Of a stretch of DNA of 64,000 nucleotides, positions 8,854-17,326 are shown piece after piece. This DNA comes from Paenibacillus tyrphae (lineage in GTDB: Bacteria > Bacillota > Bacilli > Paenibacillales > NBRC-103111). The stretch lies in the NCBI RefSeq assembly GCF_024158745.1, contig NZ_JAMZAW010000002.1, positions 248,001-312,000 of the forward strand, written 5' to 3'. The first letter of the stretch is position 1. Each line of letters starts with the position of its first letter. A program made the translations under genes and the position numbers. Under the pieces are notes generated by a model. The model saw only the letters and a program-made list of their open reading frames with translations, was not told the origin of the DNA and did no database searches.

Positions 8854-8921
8854 CTTTTTATTCAATTCATAGATCTATCGATTTATGTCGATTCGTTAAA
8901 TAATATTGCGCATACAGTTAT

Positions 8922-8949
8922 ATTTTACCATATTTCGTCGAATTTCCAA
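8922..8949 (-). promoter_or_regulatory. Promoter of the NRPS gene
   Basis: On the minus strand TTGGAA (8944-8949), a 16-nt spacer and TAAAAT (8922-8927) form a plausible SigA promoter. It implies a leader of about 220 nt. No other convincing promoter lies nearer to the gene. Confidence 0.45.
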
Positions 8950-9097
8950 AATACTTTTTAAGGTCTTAGCCGTTATTTCCGCAACCGCGCTTTCTGTGCA
9001 AACCATCCTACGCGAATGTGATAAATACCACTTTCGATCCCCTTTTTTTGCGGTAAAATGAGACGACAGCAGAAACTGAGCGTTAGCACATCATCGA

Positions 9098-9115
9098 TTG
9101 TGAATATTTTCACAA
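9098..9115 (+). promoter_or_regulatory. Rex operator
   Basis: TTGTGAATATTTTCACAA is a perfect inverted repeat, TTGTGAA-N4-TTCACAA, the consensus of the NADH-sensing repressor Rex. It lies downstream of a possible promoter (TTTCGA 9032-9037, TAAAAT 9054-9059) and about 26 nt before the start codon at 9142, a blocking position. It also satisfies TGTGA-N6-TCACA of Fnr, but an Fnr activator would need to sit upstream of the promoter. Confidence 0.75.
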
Positions 9116-9141
9116 ACATAATGGAAAGGTCGTGTCTAGGC

Positions 9142-9999
9142 ATGTCGTATCACAAACCGGAAGAAATTGCGCATATTACCGCAGCTATGGGCGAGAAGAA
9201 AGCGAATATGCGTCCGCTGCAAACTTGTACGCTGGGCTTTTTAGCAGGGGCATTTATTGCCCTGGGCTTCCTTCTATATTTGAGAGTAGCTGCGGGCGTT
9301 CCTGCGGCCTGGAGTGGGCTCGGCTCCTTACTGGGCGCGGCGTTGTTCCCCATTGGCTTGATCCTCACGATTATTGCCGGGGGTGAGCTGTTGACCGGAA
9401 ATATGATGGCGGTGCCGCTCGCACGGCTCCAGGGCAAAATAACGACGAAGCAGCTCGCCGTCAACTGGCTGCTGATTACGTTATCCAACTTTGCCGGGGC
9501 ACTGTTTGTCGCCTACATGTTCGGTCACGTCGTCGGATTGACGGAAGCGGAGCCGTACTTGTCCAAACTGGTCAAGGTGGCGGGCGCCAAGCTTGACGAG
9601 AGCTTTCTGCAAGCCTTTATCTCAGGGATCGGCTGCAACTGGCTTGTCGCCTTGGCCGTCTGGCTCGCTTACGGCGCAGACGACGTCGCGGGCAAAATGC
9701 TCGGTATCTGGTTTCCGACAATGACCTTCGTCGCCATCGGCTTCCAGCACGTCGTCGCAAACATGTTCCTGATCCCTGCCGCGATCTTCGCAGGGCACTA
9801 TACCTGGTGGGAGTACTTGGGCAACTTTGTCCCCGTCTTTCTGGGCAACGCCGTCGGAGGCAGCATCTTCGTCGCCACCGCCTATTGGATAGCGTATTTG
9901 AGAGCCAAAGAAAAAGTGGTACTAAACCGAAAATCGGCTCTTCCGCAGCCGCAGCCTCTACCGACAAGCGAACGAGCGGTAGCGGAAGGTAAAGCCTGA
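9142..9999 (+). CDS. Formate/nitrite channel (FNT family, FocA/YwcJ-like)
   Basis: 285 aa from the start MSYHKPEEIAH, which fits the usual MxxxKPxEIA opening of the family better than the longer frame starting at 9058. Six membrane segments are visible, with the FNT signatures GELLTGNMM (about residues 90-98) and GIGCNWLVALAVWLA (about 165-180). It moves formate, nitrite or related small anions across the membrane. In Bacillus subtilis the homologue ywcJ is in the Rex regulon, and a perfect Rex box precedes this gene, so fermentative or oxygen-limited expression is likely. GGAAAGG lies about 13 nt upstream, a long but usable spacing. Confidence 0.88.
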   Translation: MSYHKPEEIAHITAAMGEKKANMRPLQTCTLGFLAGAFIALGFLLYLRVAAGVPAAWSGLGSLLGAALFPIGLILTIIAGGELLTGNMMAVPLARLQGKITTKQLAVNWLLITLSNFAGALFVAYMFGHVVGLTEAEPYLSKLVKVAGAKLDESFLQAFISGIGCNWLVALAVWLAYGADDVAGKMLGIWFPTMTFVAIGFQHVVANMFLIPAAIFAGHYTWWEYLGNFVPVFLGNAVGGSIFVATAYWIAYLRAKEKVVLNRKSALPQPQPLPTSERAVAEGKA

Positions 10000-10058
10000 A
10001 AGAAGCGGACAGGAACGGTTCATGATCGTAAATAAGCAAAAACAAAGTAAATGCCTTT

Positions 10059-10090
10059 CGCAACGCGCGCTTCTCCCGGCGCGCGTTGCG
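10059..10090. terminator. GC-rich hairpin after the formate channel gene
   Basis: CGCAACGCGCGC and GCGCGCGTTGCG form a perfect 12-bp stem with an 8-nt loop, 59 nt beyond the stop codon. There is only a short T-run afterwards. It is probably a terminator. Apart from this and the repeat at 10185-10210, the gap 10000-10352 holds nothing recognised. Confidence 0.55.
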
Positions 10091-10184
10091 GCGCTTTATG
10101 ACTCCTACAGTAACCCCTGCCTCCCTAAAAAAATCTGCTCCTAACCCGCTCACATATCCCTCCGGGACTTGAATATATTTAGTA

Positions 10185-10210
10185 ACAAGCACTTTTTTCC
10201 AAGTACTTGT
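10185..10210. promoter_or_regulatory. Imperfect palindrome upstream of yhbH
   Basis: ACAAGCACTT-N6-AAGTACTTGT is an inverted repeat with one mismatch, about 145 nt upstream of yhbH. It has the size of a repressor operator. No regulator can be named. Confidence 0.3.
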
Positions 10211-10352
10211 CATGTTTCGTTACATGTTGCTTTACTCGCTTATCGTCCATCCGGTCCCCAACACCGTTCAAGCTTTCGACGCCGGCTCAGCCGCTTTTTG
10301 ACCGCGCTCTCGAAGCCAGCTTTGATCCAAAAGCTATCAGGAGGTGTTCCGC

Positions 10353-11513
10353 ATGACAGAGCCTTTATTTACCGTATCCCGCGAGGATTGGTCCCTGCAC
10401 CGCAAAGGATATCAGGATCAGACCCGCCATCAGCAGAAAGTCCGTGAAGCGATTAAACAAAATCTGCCTGATCTGGTGACGGACGAAAGCATCATCATGT
10501 CGGACGGCAAGCAAATCGTCAAAGTGCCCATCCGCAGTCTGGATGAGTACCGTTTCCGCTATAACTACAACAAGAGCAAGCATGTGGGGCAAGGCGACGG
10601 GGACAGTCAGGTCGGGGACGTGCTCGGGGTAGACCCGCAGCCCGCTTCCGGTCCGGGCAAGGGCGAGGGCGCCGGCAATCAGCCGGGAGACGACTATTAT
10701 GATGCCGAAGTGCAGATGGAGGACCTGCAGTCCCTGCTCTTCGAGGAACTGGAGCTGCCGAACCTGCAGCAGAAAGAAAAGCACAATGTCACAACCAAAG
10801 AAATCGTTTTCAACGACATCCGTAAAAAAGGAATCATGTCCAACATCGACAAGAAGCGGACGATTCTCGAAAATCTGAAACGGAACGCCACCTCGGGGGT
10901 CCCCGGCATTCATCATATCAGCCCTGACGATCTGCGCTACAAGACGTGGGACGAAATCGTCACTCCCCACTCGAACGCGCTGGTGCTCGCCATGATGGAC
11001 ACGTCCGGCAGTATGGGGTCCTTCGAAAAATATATCGCGCGCAGCTTCTTCTTCTGGATGACGCGATTCCTGCGGACGAAATACGAGCAGGTGGAAATTA
11101 TTTTCATCGCCCACCATACCGAGGCCAAGCAAGTGACGGAAGAGGAATTTTTCACCAAAGGCGAAAGCGGCGGCACGATCTGCTCTTCGGCCTATCAGCT
11201 TGCGGTCGACTTGATCGACCGGCGCTATCCGCCGTCCCGCTTCAACATATATCCGTTTCATTTCTCTGACGGCGATAATCTGACCTCGGACAACGAGCGG
11301 TGCGTACGGCTGATCGGCGAGTTAATCAAGCGGGCGAACCTGTTCGGTTACGGCGAAGTGAACCAATATAACCGCAGCAGTACGCTGATGTCCGCTTACC
11401 GGAACATTCACGACCCGAAATTCGTGCACTACGTCATCCGTGAGAAAGGCGAAGTGTACAAGGCGCTCAAAACCTTTTTCCCGAAGGGCGCGGAGGGGAG
11501 GATCGCCCAGTGA
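10353..11513 (+). CDS. yhbH: Sporulation protein YhbH (DUF444)
   Basis: 386 aa. Matches YhbH along its length: [14 protein letters not shown] at the N-terminus, a Gly/Pro-rich linker near residues 85-125, and a von Willebrand-A-like domain with the metal-site motif [10 protein letters not shown] near residue 210 and HFSDGDN near 310. The start ATG at 10353 is 8 nt after AGGAGGTG; a GTG three codons earlier overlaps that site and is rejected. The family is made in the mother cell under SigE in Bacillus and normally travels with the kinase PrkA and SpoVR. Here spoVR follows with a 4-nt overlap, but prkA is absent from the adjacent DNA. Confidence 0.93.
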   Translation: MTEPLFTVSREDWSLHRKGYQDQTRHQQKVREAIKQNLPDLVTDESIIMSDGKQIVKVPIRSLDEYRFRYNYNKSKHVGQGDGDSQVGDVLGVDPQPASGPGKGEGAGNQPGDDYYDAEVQMEDLQSLLFEELELPNLQQKEKHNVTTKEIVFNDIRKKGIMSNIDKKRTILENLKRNATSGVPGIHHISPDDLRYKTWDEIVTPHSNALVLAMMDTSGSMGSFEKYIARSFFFWMTRFLRTKYEQVEIIFIAHHTEAKQVTEEEFFTKGESGGTICSSAYQLAVDLIDRRYPPSRFNIYPFHFSDGDNLTSDNERCVRLIGELIKRANLFGYGEVNQYNRSSTLMSAYRNIHDPKFVHYVIREKGEVYKALKTFFPKGAEGRIAQ

Positions 11514-12940
11514 ATGCAGATGACATCAAGCAGCTGGAATATGCCATCGCGGAAATTACCGAGGTCGCCAGCGGCTTCGGTCTCGACTTTTACCCGATGC
11601 GCTACGAGATATGCCCTTCCGATATTATTTACACCTTCGGCGCTTACGGGATGCCGACCCGCTTCTCTCACTGGAGTTTTGGAAAAACTTTTCATAAGAT
11701 GAAAATGCAGTACGATTTCGGACTCAGCAAAATTTACGAGCTCGTCATCAACTCGGATCCGTGCTACGCTTTCCTGCTCGACGGCAATTCGCTCATCCAG
11801 AACAAGCTGATCGTGGCGCACGTGCTGGCGCACTGCGACTTTTTCAAAAACAACGTCCGCTTCTCCAAGACGAACCGCAACATGGTCGAGAGCATGTCCG
11901 CCACGGCCGAGCGCATCCGCCAATACGAGATCGCATACGGGACGGACGAGGTGGAACAGTTTATCGATGCCGTGCTTGCCATTCAAGAACATATCGATCC
12001 GCTGATCACGAAGCCGTATCGCGGACGCGGCAGCGGCCGGGAAGAAGCAGCGGACGATCCGAAAAAGCCTACAGAGCGCAAATTTGGTTACGAGGATTTG
12101 TGGGATTTGGATGAGAAGCCTGCGGCCAAGACGGCGAACACCAAAGAAGCCCCGGCCAAGTTTCCCGCCGAGCCGGAAAAGGATCTGATGCTGTTTATCG
12201 AAGAGCATGCCCCTTACCTGAAGGATTGGCAGCGCGACATCATGACGATGCTGCGGGACGAAATGCTGTATTTCTGGCCGCAGATGGAGACGAAGATTAT
12301 GAACGAAGGCTGGGCCTCCTACTGGCATCAGCGCATTATGCGGGAGCTCGATCTGACCGACTCCGAGACGATCGAATACTCCAAGCTGAACTCCTCTGTT
12401 GTCGTCCCTTCCCGCCATACGCTCAATCCGTATTACCTGGGACTGAAAATTTTCGAGGACATCGAGAAGCGCTGGGATAAGCCGTCCGAGGAGGACCGGG
12501 AACGCTTCGGCTATAAAGGCGGCGAAGGCCGGCAGAAGATATTCGAAGTGCGCGAATTCGACTCCGACCTATCGTTCATCCGCAACTATATGACCAAGAA
12601 GCTGTGCGATGAGCTCGATTTGTACATTTTCGAGAAAAAGGGGCCGGAGTGGAAAATTACCGACAAGTCCTGGGAACATATCCGCGACCAGCTCGTATAT
12701 TCCCGGGTGAACGGCGGCTTCCCTTATATCGTGGTCGAGAACGGAGATTTCGAGAAGAACGGCGAGTTGTACTTGAAGCATATGTACGAGGGCATCGAGC
12801 TCGACTTGAAGTATGTGGAACGGACCCTTCCGTATATTCACCGGCTGTGGGGGAAGATAGTGCATTTAGAATCGGTCATCGAAACGAAGCCGGTGCTGTT
12901 TACCTTCGACGGGAAGAAGCAGAATAGGAAGTTTTTGTGA
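11510..12940 (+). CDS. spoVR: SpoVR family protein (stage V sporulation protein R)
   Basis: 476 aa, full length for the family (Bacillus SpoVR is about 468 aa). Typical stretches include [13 protein letters not shown] near residue 25, FSHWSFGK near 51, [10 protein letters not shown] near 106 and NEGWASYWH near 265. The start is GTG within GTGA, overlapping the yhbH stop, and GGAGGGGAGGATCG lies just upstream, so the two genes are translationally coupled. SpoVR is needed for normal spore cortex formation in Bacillus. A linker near 180-220 ([16 protein letters not shown]) is charged and probably variable. Confidence 0.94.
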   Translation: MNADDIKQLEYAIAEITEVASGFGLDFYPMRYEICPSDIIYTFGAYGMPTRFSHWSFGKTFHKMKMQYDFGLSKIYELVINSDPCYAFLLDGNSLIQNKLIVAHVLAHCDFFKNNVRFSKTNRNMVESMSATAERIRQYEIAYGTDEVEQFIDAVLAIQEHIDPLITKPYRGRGSGREEAADDPKKPTERKFGYEDLWDLDEKPAAKTANTKEAPAKFPAEPEKDLMLFIEEHAPYLKDWQRDIMTMLRDEMLYFWPQMETKIMNEGWASYWHQRIMRELDLTDSETIEYSKLNSSVVVPSRHTLNPYYLGLKIFEDIEKRWDKPSEEDRERFGYKGGEGRQKIFEVREFDSDLSFIRNYMTKKLCDELDLYIFEKKGPEWKITDKSWEHIRDQLVYSRVNGGFPYIVVENGDFEKNGELYLKHMYEGIELDLKYVERTLPYIHRLWGKIVHLESVIETKPVLFTFDGKKQNRKFL

Positions 12941-13000
12941 ATATGGTTATCCGAAATAAATAGACCGCTCCTTAGGAAAGGAAGCGGTCTGCTGGACGAT

Positions 13001-13032
13001 AGGAGTCGTGTTAGCCGCACGGCTCCTTTTTC
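13001..13032 (+). terminator. Terminator of yhbH-spoVR
   Basis: A 10-bp stem AGGAGTCGTG / CACGGCTCCT (one G-U pair) followed by five T, about 60 nt after the spoVR stop. A second hairpin at 12962-12990 without a T-run precedes it. Confidence 0.8.
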
Positions 13033-13074
13033 ATTTAGATACGATTGCCTGTAAACCCTCTTTGCTCAATTGCC

Positions 13075-14031
13075 TTACGCCCGGATGAGGCCGGCAACTT
13101 TATTGCTGAACTTCTCGGGAGTACCGCTTGGGTGCTCGGCCTTGTAGTCGTTTGGTGAAGGGATGTTTTTTACTTTTTCCTTCTTGTTCACCCGCTCAAC
13201 AATTTCCGAGGCAGCAGCCTTAACCTCCTTGGCAGCTTCTACGAATTTTTCATATTTATATTTATCCATACTATTTTTGGCGCTTATGTCCTGATACTGC
13301 TGAGTCAAAATCTTAAAATCTTCCACAAGCACGTCGTATTTCGGCTTGAAAGCATTCATGTCCAAATCCAGCACGTTAGCGGCCGTAATGCCCTGACGCG
13401 CTAGCTCCGCGGACAGCGCTTCGGCATCAACCACAAACTTCAGTCTAGTGTAATCGATATTCTGCTTGTCGTCCTTATAGTTTTCCAGATGCACTTTTCT
13501 GAGCTCGGTGTCCAGATTATTCATTGCCAAATCAAATTCGTCTTTAATTGGATAAAGCTCGGCCGCCGCTTGTCTAATTCTCGCATGCAGTTCCTTGCCT
13601 TTGGCGAAATTATCGTCGACGTAGTCTTTCGCATCATAGTAATCGTAAGCTTCGGTCAACGCGGCCATCAACTCGTTGATCACCGGCTTCATTCGGATTA
13701 CGATCGGATCGACGGTCGGAAAAGCTGGTTCTTTATCGGCATAGCTTAAACCCTTCTCAAAAACCTGAGTTTTATTCGTACGGTCTCTGCTGTTCATTGA
13801 AAACGAAAGCATCTTGTAGTCCTTTGGGGTCAACGGCTGCTCTCCATCACCCAGATTTTCGAAGTAATGTGGAAGTACTTTTTTTAGCAAATGAGAGTCG
13901 ATGTAAGACTTCATTTCCCAATAAGCACTTTTCTTCTCCGTCTCCGTTGCCGGAATCGGTTTCGTTCCGTCGCAAGCGGTGATCATGGCGCTTAATAAAA
14001 AGAGGGTAAGAAACAACCGAAATTTGTTCAA
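13075..14031 (-). CDS. YiiG-family lipoprotein (DUF3829)
   Basis: About 318 aa from the chosen TTG start, which puts a normal lipoprotein signal at the N-terminus: Asn-Lys-Phe-Arg, a hydrophobic core, and lipobox MITAC with the lipidated Cys near residue 20. GGAG lies directly upstream. The ATG at 14073 would place 14 odd charged residues before the signal. The mature part is mostly helical, with DSHLLKKVLPHYFENL, a central segment around YDYYDAKDYVDDNFAKG, and a Lys-rich end. It matches the YiiG/DUF3829 group of extracytoplasmic lipoproteins of unknown function. The gene stands alone between convergent and parallel units. Confidence 0.7.
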   Translation of the reverse strand: MNKFRLFLTLFLLSAMITACDGTKPIPATETEKKSAYWEMKSYIDSHLLKKVLPHYFENLGDGEQPLTPKDYKMLSFSMNSRDRTNKTQVFEKGLSYADKEPAFPTVDPIVIRMKPVINELMAALTEAYDYYDAKDYVDDNFAKGKELHARIRQAAAELYPIKDEFDLAMNNLDTELRKVHLENYKDDKQNIDYTRLKFVVDAEALSAELARQGITAANVLDLDMNAFKPKYDVLVEDFKILTQQYQDISAKNSMDKYKYEKFVEAAKEVKAAASEIVERVNKKEKVKNIPSPNDYKAEHPSGTPEKFSNKVAGLIRA

Positions 14032-14141
14032 TTCTCCAAGCCTCCAAGCTCTTAGTAACCTAACACGTCCCATGGGTAGGACTCAGCTTGTATATCGGCT
14101 CGACAACTAGAAATCTTTAGAGTTAATGCCAATAAAGTGGT

Positions 14142-14177
14142 AAAAAAGAAGCCCCGGCAACATACGGCCGCGACTTC
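14142..14177 (-). terminator. Terminator of amiEBS
   Basis: On the minus strand GAAGTCGCGGC and GCCGGGGCTTC pair with one mismatch around an 8-nt loop, followed by six T. It lies 15-50 nt beyond the amiS stop. Confidence 0.8.
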
Positions 14178-14191
14178 ATGATTGAACCGCC

Positions 14192-14806
14192 TTACGACGA
14201 TACCTCTCCCCCGCGCGGCGCTTTCCGCCGGGTCAGCGCATACGCAGCACCATAGGCAACCACGACAAGGCCCGCCGCCGCTTCCGTGACGCCCGCTCCG
14301 ATCCGCTCCCACTCGCCGATGAGGATAAGAAAGGCGGGAATCGTCGCCGTCACCCACGCTTGAATAAGCGTCACCCAGCCGACAAATGTGCCAATATTGC
14401 GCTTTAGCGCCAGCAGAATAAAAAACAGGGTCCACAGGAACGACCACATGAGCCAGATGATGCCGAACTTTTCATCGTGAAAGTGAAGAAAATTGATGGC
14501 CGCATAGCCTACGGCAAGAATAGCGACCCATAACGAGTACCAGCCGACACCGCTCGCATCCAAGCCTAGCAAGTTCGTAATTCCTACATATAAATAGGTA
14601 AGACCAAACAGAAAAATACCGGACGCCTGAAATATCGTCCATGCGTCTCCCCCTGAAGTAAAGATCATATAAAACGGGGTAATCACCTGCATGGCTCCGA
14701 TAAACAGGTTGAACACGCCTGCGCTCTTGCCATCTATGCGGCCGAGCAGCATCAAGCCGTTCAGAAACAGTACCGCGCCGACATACAGCAGACCAACGGC
14801 GCTCAT
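14192..14806 (-). CDS. amiS: AmiS/UreI-type amide/urea channel
   Basis: 204 aa from MSAVGLLYVGAVLFLNGLML, after a perfect AGGAGGTG. At least six hydrophobic helices are visible. AVGYAAINFLHF and FGIIWLMWSFLWTLFF match the AmiS/UreI pore family, which passes short amides or urea. The start overlaps the amiB stop (ATGA), so it is the third gene of an amiE-amiB-amiS operon. Acetamide uptake is the likely role given the amidase. The C-terminal tail RRKAPRGGEVSS is cytoplasmic and unconserved. Confidence 0.9.
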   Translation of the reverse strand: MSAVGLLYVGAVLFLNGLMLLGRIDGKSAGVFNLFIGAMQVITPFYMIFTSGGDAWTIFQASGIFLFGLTYLYVGITNLLGLDASGVGWYSLWVAILAVGYAAINFLHFHDEKFGIIWLMWSFLWTLFFILLALKRNIGTFVGWVTLIQAWVTATIPAFLILIGEWERIGAGVTEAAAGLVVVAYGAAYALTRRKAPRGGEVSS

Positions 14807-15936
14807 CTTGTCACCTCCTGAGATTCGTATACCAGCCGCTCGTCGTCTTCGTACCACGCCAGCCCTTTACGTCTCCCCCGCACGTAATATGTCACGAACG
14901 GATCATCCTGCCGCCGGTTTCCGAGCAGCCCGGCCAGCGGGATTTCGATGCAGGTTCTGACGGCTCTTTTCAGCGAGCGTGCGCCATACTGCTTGTCGAA
15001 CCCCAGAGACGCAACGAGTTCTTTGGCGGACGGGTCGAGCAGCACCATGCAGCGATGCTTCAGGACCCGGCGGTTGAGCGAATCCAGCAGCGAATCCAGG
15101 ATCGGTCCGAGGCCGTCGCGCCGGAGCCAGTTAAATACATAGATATCGTCGATGCGGTTGATAAATTCGGGCGAAAACCGGCGCTCCGTCTTTTTCTGTA
15201 CGATGGCTTGCAGAAGCTCGCGTTCGGAAGCCCCCCAATGCTGGGGCTGAGCATACCATCCAAGTTTTTTCCAGAATGCCTTCAAGCTCCCGTCGGCAAA
15301 TTCCGTAATGTCCTGTGCCCCCAGATTGCTGGTCATAAAAATAATACTGTTGCGGAAATTGATCGTTTTCTCTCCTGACGACAAGACCATCATCCCGTTG
15401 TCCAGCACACCCAGCAGCGAATAGATGACTTGGTCGTTCGCCTTCTCCAGCTCATCGAACAGCACGATGCCGGGTTTGCCGTAAGAGCCCTCGATGCGCT
15501 GCGTATCGAACAGCGACGTGCCTTCCTTGCTTCCTACGTAGCCGGGAGGCGCTCCGGTCAAGGCGGCGGCATAATGCTCCTGGGCCAGCGTGTTCATATC
15601 GATCCGGCAAAAGGCCTCGGCGCTGCCGTGAATCGCTTCCGCCAACGCTCTCACCGTTTCGGTCTTTCCTACCCCCGTAGGTCCCAAAAATAACGCCACA
15701 TACAAAGGCCGGTTCGGCTCCGAAATGTCGGACCAGACGACCCTCAGCATCTCCTCCAGCCGCCCGACGACTTCGTCTTGCCCGAAAATTTTCGATCGGA
15801 CCTGCTGCATGACGCGATCGACGTCAAAACGAAACCGGGTCACGGTCCGGGGAGAAGAAGAACGGTCCTCCTCTTCTCCGGTAGCCTGTTCTTGGCGCTG
15901 ATGGATCGTTTTCAGCTTCTCCGCAATGAACGACAT
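14803..15936 (-). CDS. amiB: AmiB-like AAA+ ATPase (ClpX/ClpA-type)
   Basis: 377 aa from MSFIAEKLKTIHQRQ. The ATG is one base after the amiE stop, and GGAGG lies inside the end of amiE. It has a single AAA+ module of the Clp/HSP100 type: Walker A GPTGVGKTET, the pore-like GYVGSKEG, Walker B VLFDELEKA, sensor 1 MTSNLG, and a C-terminal D2-like small domain (YGARSLKRAV). No peptidase-docking loop or N-domain is obvious. In Pseudomonas aeruginosa the amidase operon carries a similar ATPase, AmiB, between amiE and the regulatory genes; its precise role there is not settled. Confidence 0.88.
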   Translation of the reverse strand: MSFIAEKLKTIHQRQEQATGEEEDRSSSPRTVTRFRFDVDRVMQQVRSKIFGQDEVVGRLEEMLRVVWSDISEPNRPLYVALFLGPTGVGKTETVRALAEAIHGSAEAFCRIDMNTLAQEHYAAALTGAPPGYVGSKEGTSLFDTQRIEGSYGKPGIVLFDELEKANDQVIYSLLGVLDNGMMVLSSGEKTINFRNSIIFMTSNLGAQDITEFADGSLKAFWKKLGWYAQPQHWGASERELLQAIVQKKTERRFSPEFINRIDDIYVFNWLRRDGLGPILDSLLDSLNRRVLKHRCMVLLDPSAKELVASLGFDKQYGARSLKRAVRTCIEIPLAGLLGNRRQDDPFVTYYVRGRRKGLAWYEDDERLVYESQEVTR

Positions 15937-15937
15937 G

Positions 15938-16984
15938 TCAGCCTCCGGCCGCCTTTTGCTTGCCCTCGTGAGGAATTCCCGCAATCGGGCATTCTGCGGT
16001 TCCGACGGTCGACCGGGTGATCTTCTCTACGTTTTCCCTCGCCTTCTCGGCATCCAACACCCAGGTACGGTAAAAGTCAAACGGACATTCCGCAATTCCT
16101 TTGTCTCCGTCCCCGGAATGAATGAGTCCCGTGTAGCCGCGGTGAAGCAGCTTGAACAAATGGTTCTGGGATTGGGCGTTTTTGCGGAAATCGCGGATTA
16201 GCGAAACCGACAGCTCGGCGTACTGGATGCCGTTTTCCTCCGTGCCGCATTCCCCGAGCGTGCGCCCGTCGAAGCCGATGATCGAGGAGTGGCCGAAATA
16301 AGAATAAACGCCGTCGAAGCCGGCCGCATTGGCTACGGCCACATACGTATTATTGGACCAAGCCATTGCTTTCGCCATGATGATTTGCTGGTCCTTCGAC
16401 GGGTACATATAGCCTTGGCACCGCACGATCAGCTCGGCGCCCTTCATCGCACAGTCGCGCCATATTTCGGGATAGTTGCCGTCGTCGCAGACGATAAGGC
16501 TGATTTTGAGCCCCTTGGGCCCTTCCGCTACGTACGTGCAGTCGCCGGGATACCAGCCTTCGATCGGACACCACGGAATAATTTTTCTGTATTTCTGAAC
16601 GATGTCCCCTTTGTTGTTCATCAGAATCAAAGTGTTGTACGGAGCTTTATCCGGATGAGCCTCATGCCGTTCCCCGGTCAAGGAGAATACACCCCACGTA
16701 TTGGCCTTCCGGCAAGCCTCGGCGAAAATGGCGGTTTCTTCTCCGGGAATGGAGGAAGCGGTTTCGTACATTTCCTGCTCGTCGTACATAATGCCGTGGG
16801 TGCTGTATTCCGGAAAAACAACAAGGTCCATGCCGGGCAATCCCTGCTTCATCCCAACGATAATATCGGCGATCCGGCGGCAGTTGTCCAGAACCTCCGC
16901 CCGGGTATGCAGGCGCGGCATCTTATAGTTCACCACCGCCACCCCTACTGTGTCCTGACTGCTGGAAATGTCTCCATGTCTCAT
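15938..16984 (-). CDS. amiE: Aliphatic amidase
   Basis: 348 aa, the usual length of AmiE (346-348). It hydrolyses short aliphatic amides such as acetamide to the acid and ammonia (EC 3.5.1.4). The nitrilase-fold triad sits at the canonical numbers: Glu59 in FPEYS, Lys134 in KYRKIIPW, Cys166 in VCDDGNYPE. The N-terminus [26 protein letters not shown] closely follows the Pseudomonas and Geobacillus enzymes. It is the first gene of an operon with amiB and amiS, transcribed from a perfect sigma-54 promoter about 80 nt upstream and divergent from the AmiC-sigma-54 regulator. Confidence 0.97.
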   Translation of the reverse strand: MRHGDISSSQDTVGVAVVNYKMPRLHTRAEVLDNCRRIADIIVGMKQGLPGMDLVVFPEYSTHGIMYDEQEMYETASSIPGEETAIFAEACRKANTWGVFSLTGERHEAHPDKAPYNTLILMNNKGDIVQKYRKIIPWCPIEGWYPGDCTYVAEGPKGLKISLIVCDDGNYPEIWRDCAMKGAELIVRCQGYMYPSKDQQIIMAKAMAWSNNTYVAVANAAGFDGVYSYFGHSSIIGFDGRTLGECGTEENGIQYAELSVSLIRDFRKNAQSQNHLFKLLHRGYTGLIHSGDGDKGIAECPFDFYRTWVLDAEKARENVEKITRSTVGTAECPIAGIPHEGKQKAAGG

Positions 16985-17060
16985 CGAAAACCCCTCCTTG
17001 GTGTGTTTTGCATCAGCCGGGACAAATATCTCATCGTCCGACCGACTTAACCGGGATTAA

Positions 17061-17076
17061 AGCAAAATCCGTGCCA
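17061..17076 (-). promoter_or_regulatory. Sigma-54 promoter of amiEBS
   Basis: On the minus strand TGGCAC-GGATT-TTGCT matches the -24/-12 consensus TGGCAC-N5-TTGCW at every fixed base. It lies 78-92 nt upstream of the amiE ATG. Confidence 0.92.
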
Positions 17077-17126
17077 ATGAAATTCCTCGCCAAATAAAAG
17101 AAACCGCTTACAAACAAAGCCTCCAT

Positions 17127-17143
17127 TTGTCTTAATTTGATAC
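17127..17143. promoter_or_regulatory. Enhancer site 1 of amiEBS
   Basis: The 17-bp palindrome TGTCTTAATTTGATACA is centred about 60 bp upstream of the -24 element. It shares 11 of 17 positions and its symmetry with the palindrome at 22241-22257 upstream of acsA. It is a probable binding site of the regulator at 17327. Confidence 0.65.
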
Positions 17144-17203
17144 AATCACAGCCCCCATTCCTGTTCGAAAAGCGTCAAAACCATCCACAGACCATTGACT
17201 GTC

Positions 17204-17226
17204 GCAAAATGATACACTGTCTTATT
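17204..17226. promoter_or_regulatory. Enhancer site 2 of amiEBS
   Basis: GCAAAATGATACACT followed by GTCTTATT gives an inverted pair of the same half-sites (TGATACA and TGTCTTA). The first 15 bases match 22287-22301 upstream of acsA at 13 positions. It lies about 140 bp upstream of -24. Confidence 0.6.
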
Positions 17227-17263
17227 TTTACACACGAGCCATAAGAAAAAAGTCAACTCCCAA

Positions 17264-17291
17264 TTTCAAACGATTTATTTTTTGTTATAAT
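17264..17291 (+). promoter_or_regulatory. Promoter of the AmiC-sigma-54 regulator gene
   Basis: TATAAT at 17286-17291 with a weak TTTCAA at 17264-17269 and 16-nt spacing. This SigA-type promoter lies about 36 nt upstream of the start codon and would give basal expression of the activator. Confidence 0.55.
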
Positions 17292-17326
17292 AAAGACACA
17301 AACCTACCAAGGAGAGGCGGAGTTCA

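Noticed and set aside
8692..8865. TTG at 8865 as the NRPS start
   Set aside because: It is a TTG with no ribosome site, and the stretch holds hairpins and a T-run terminator; 8691 and 8823 both have strong ribosome sites.
8692..8914. T-box or S-box riboswitch in the NRPS leader
   Set aside because: No T-box core (TGGNACCGCG) and no S-box core; only a generic terminator is present.
9099..9114. Fnr activator site before the formate channel
   Set aside because: It matches TGTGA-N6-TCACA but lies too close to the start codon for activation; the longer TTGTGAA symmetry and position fit Rex repression.
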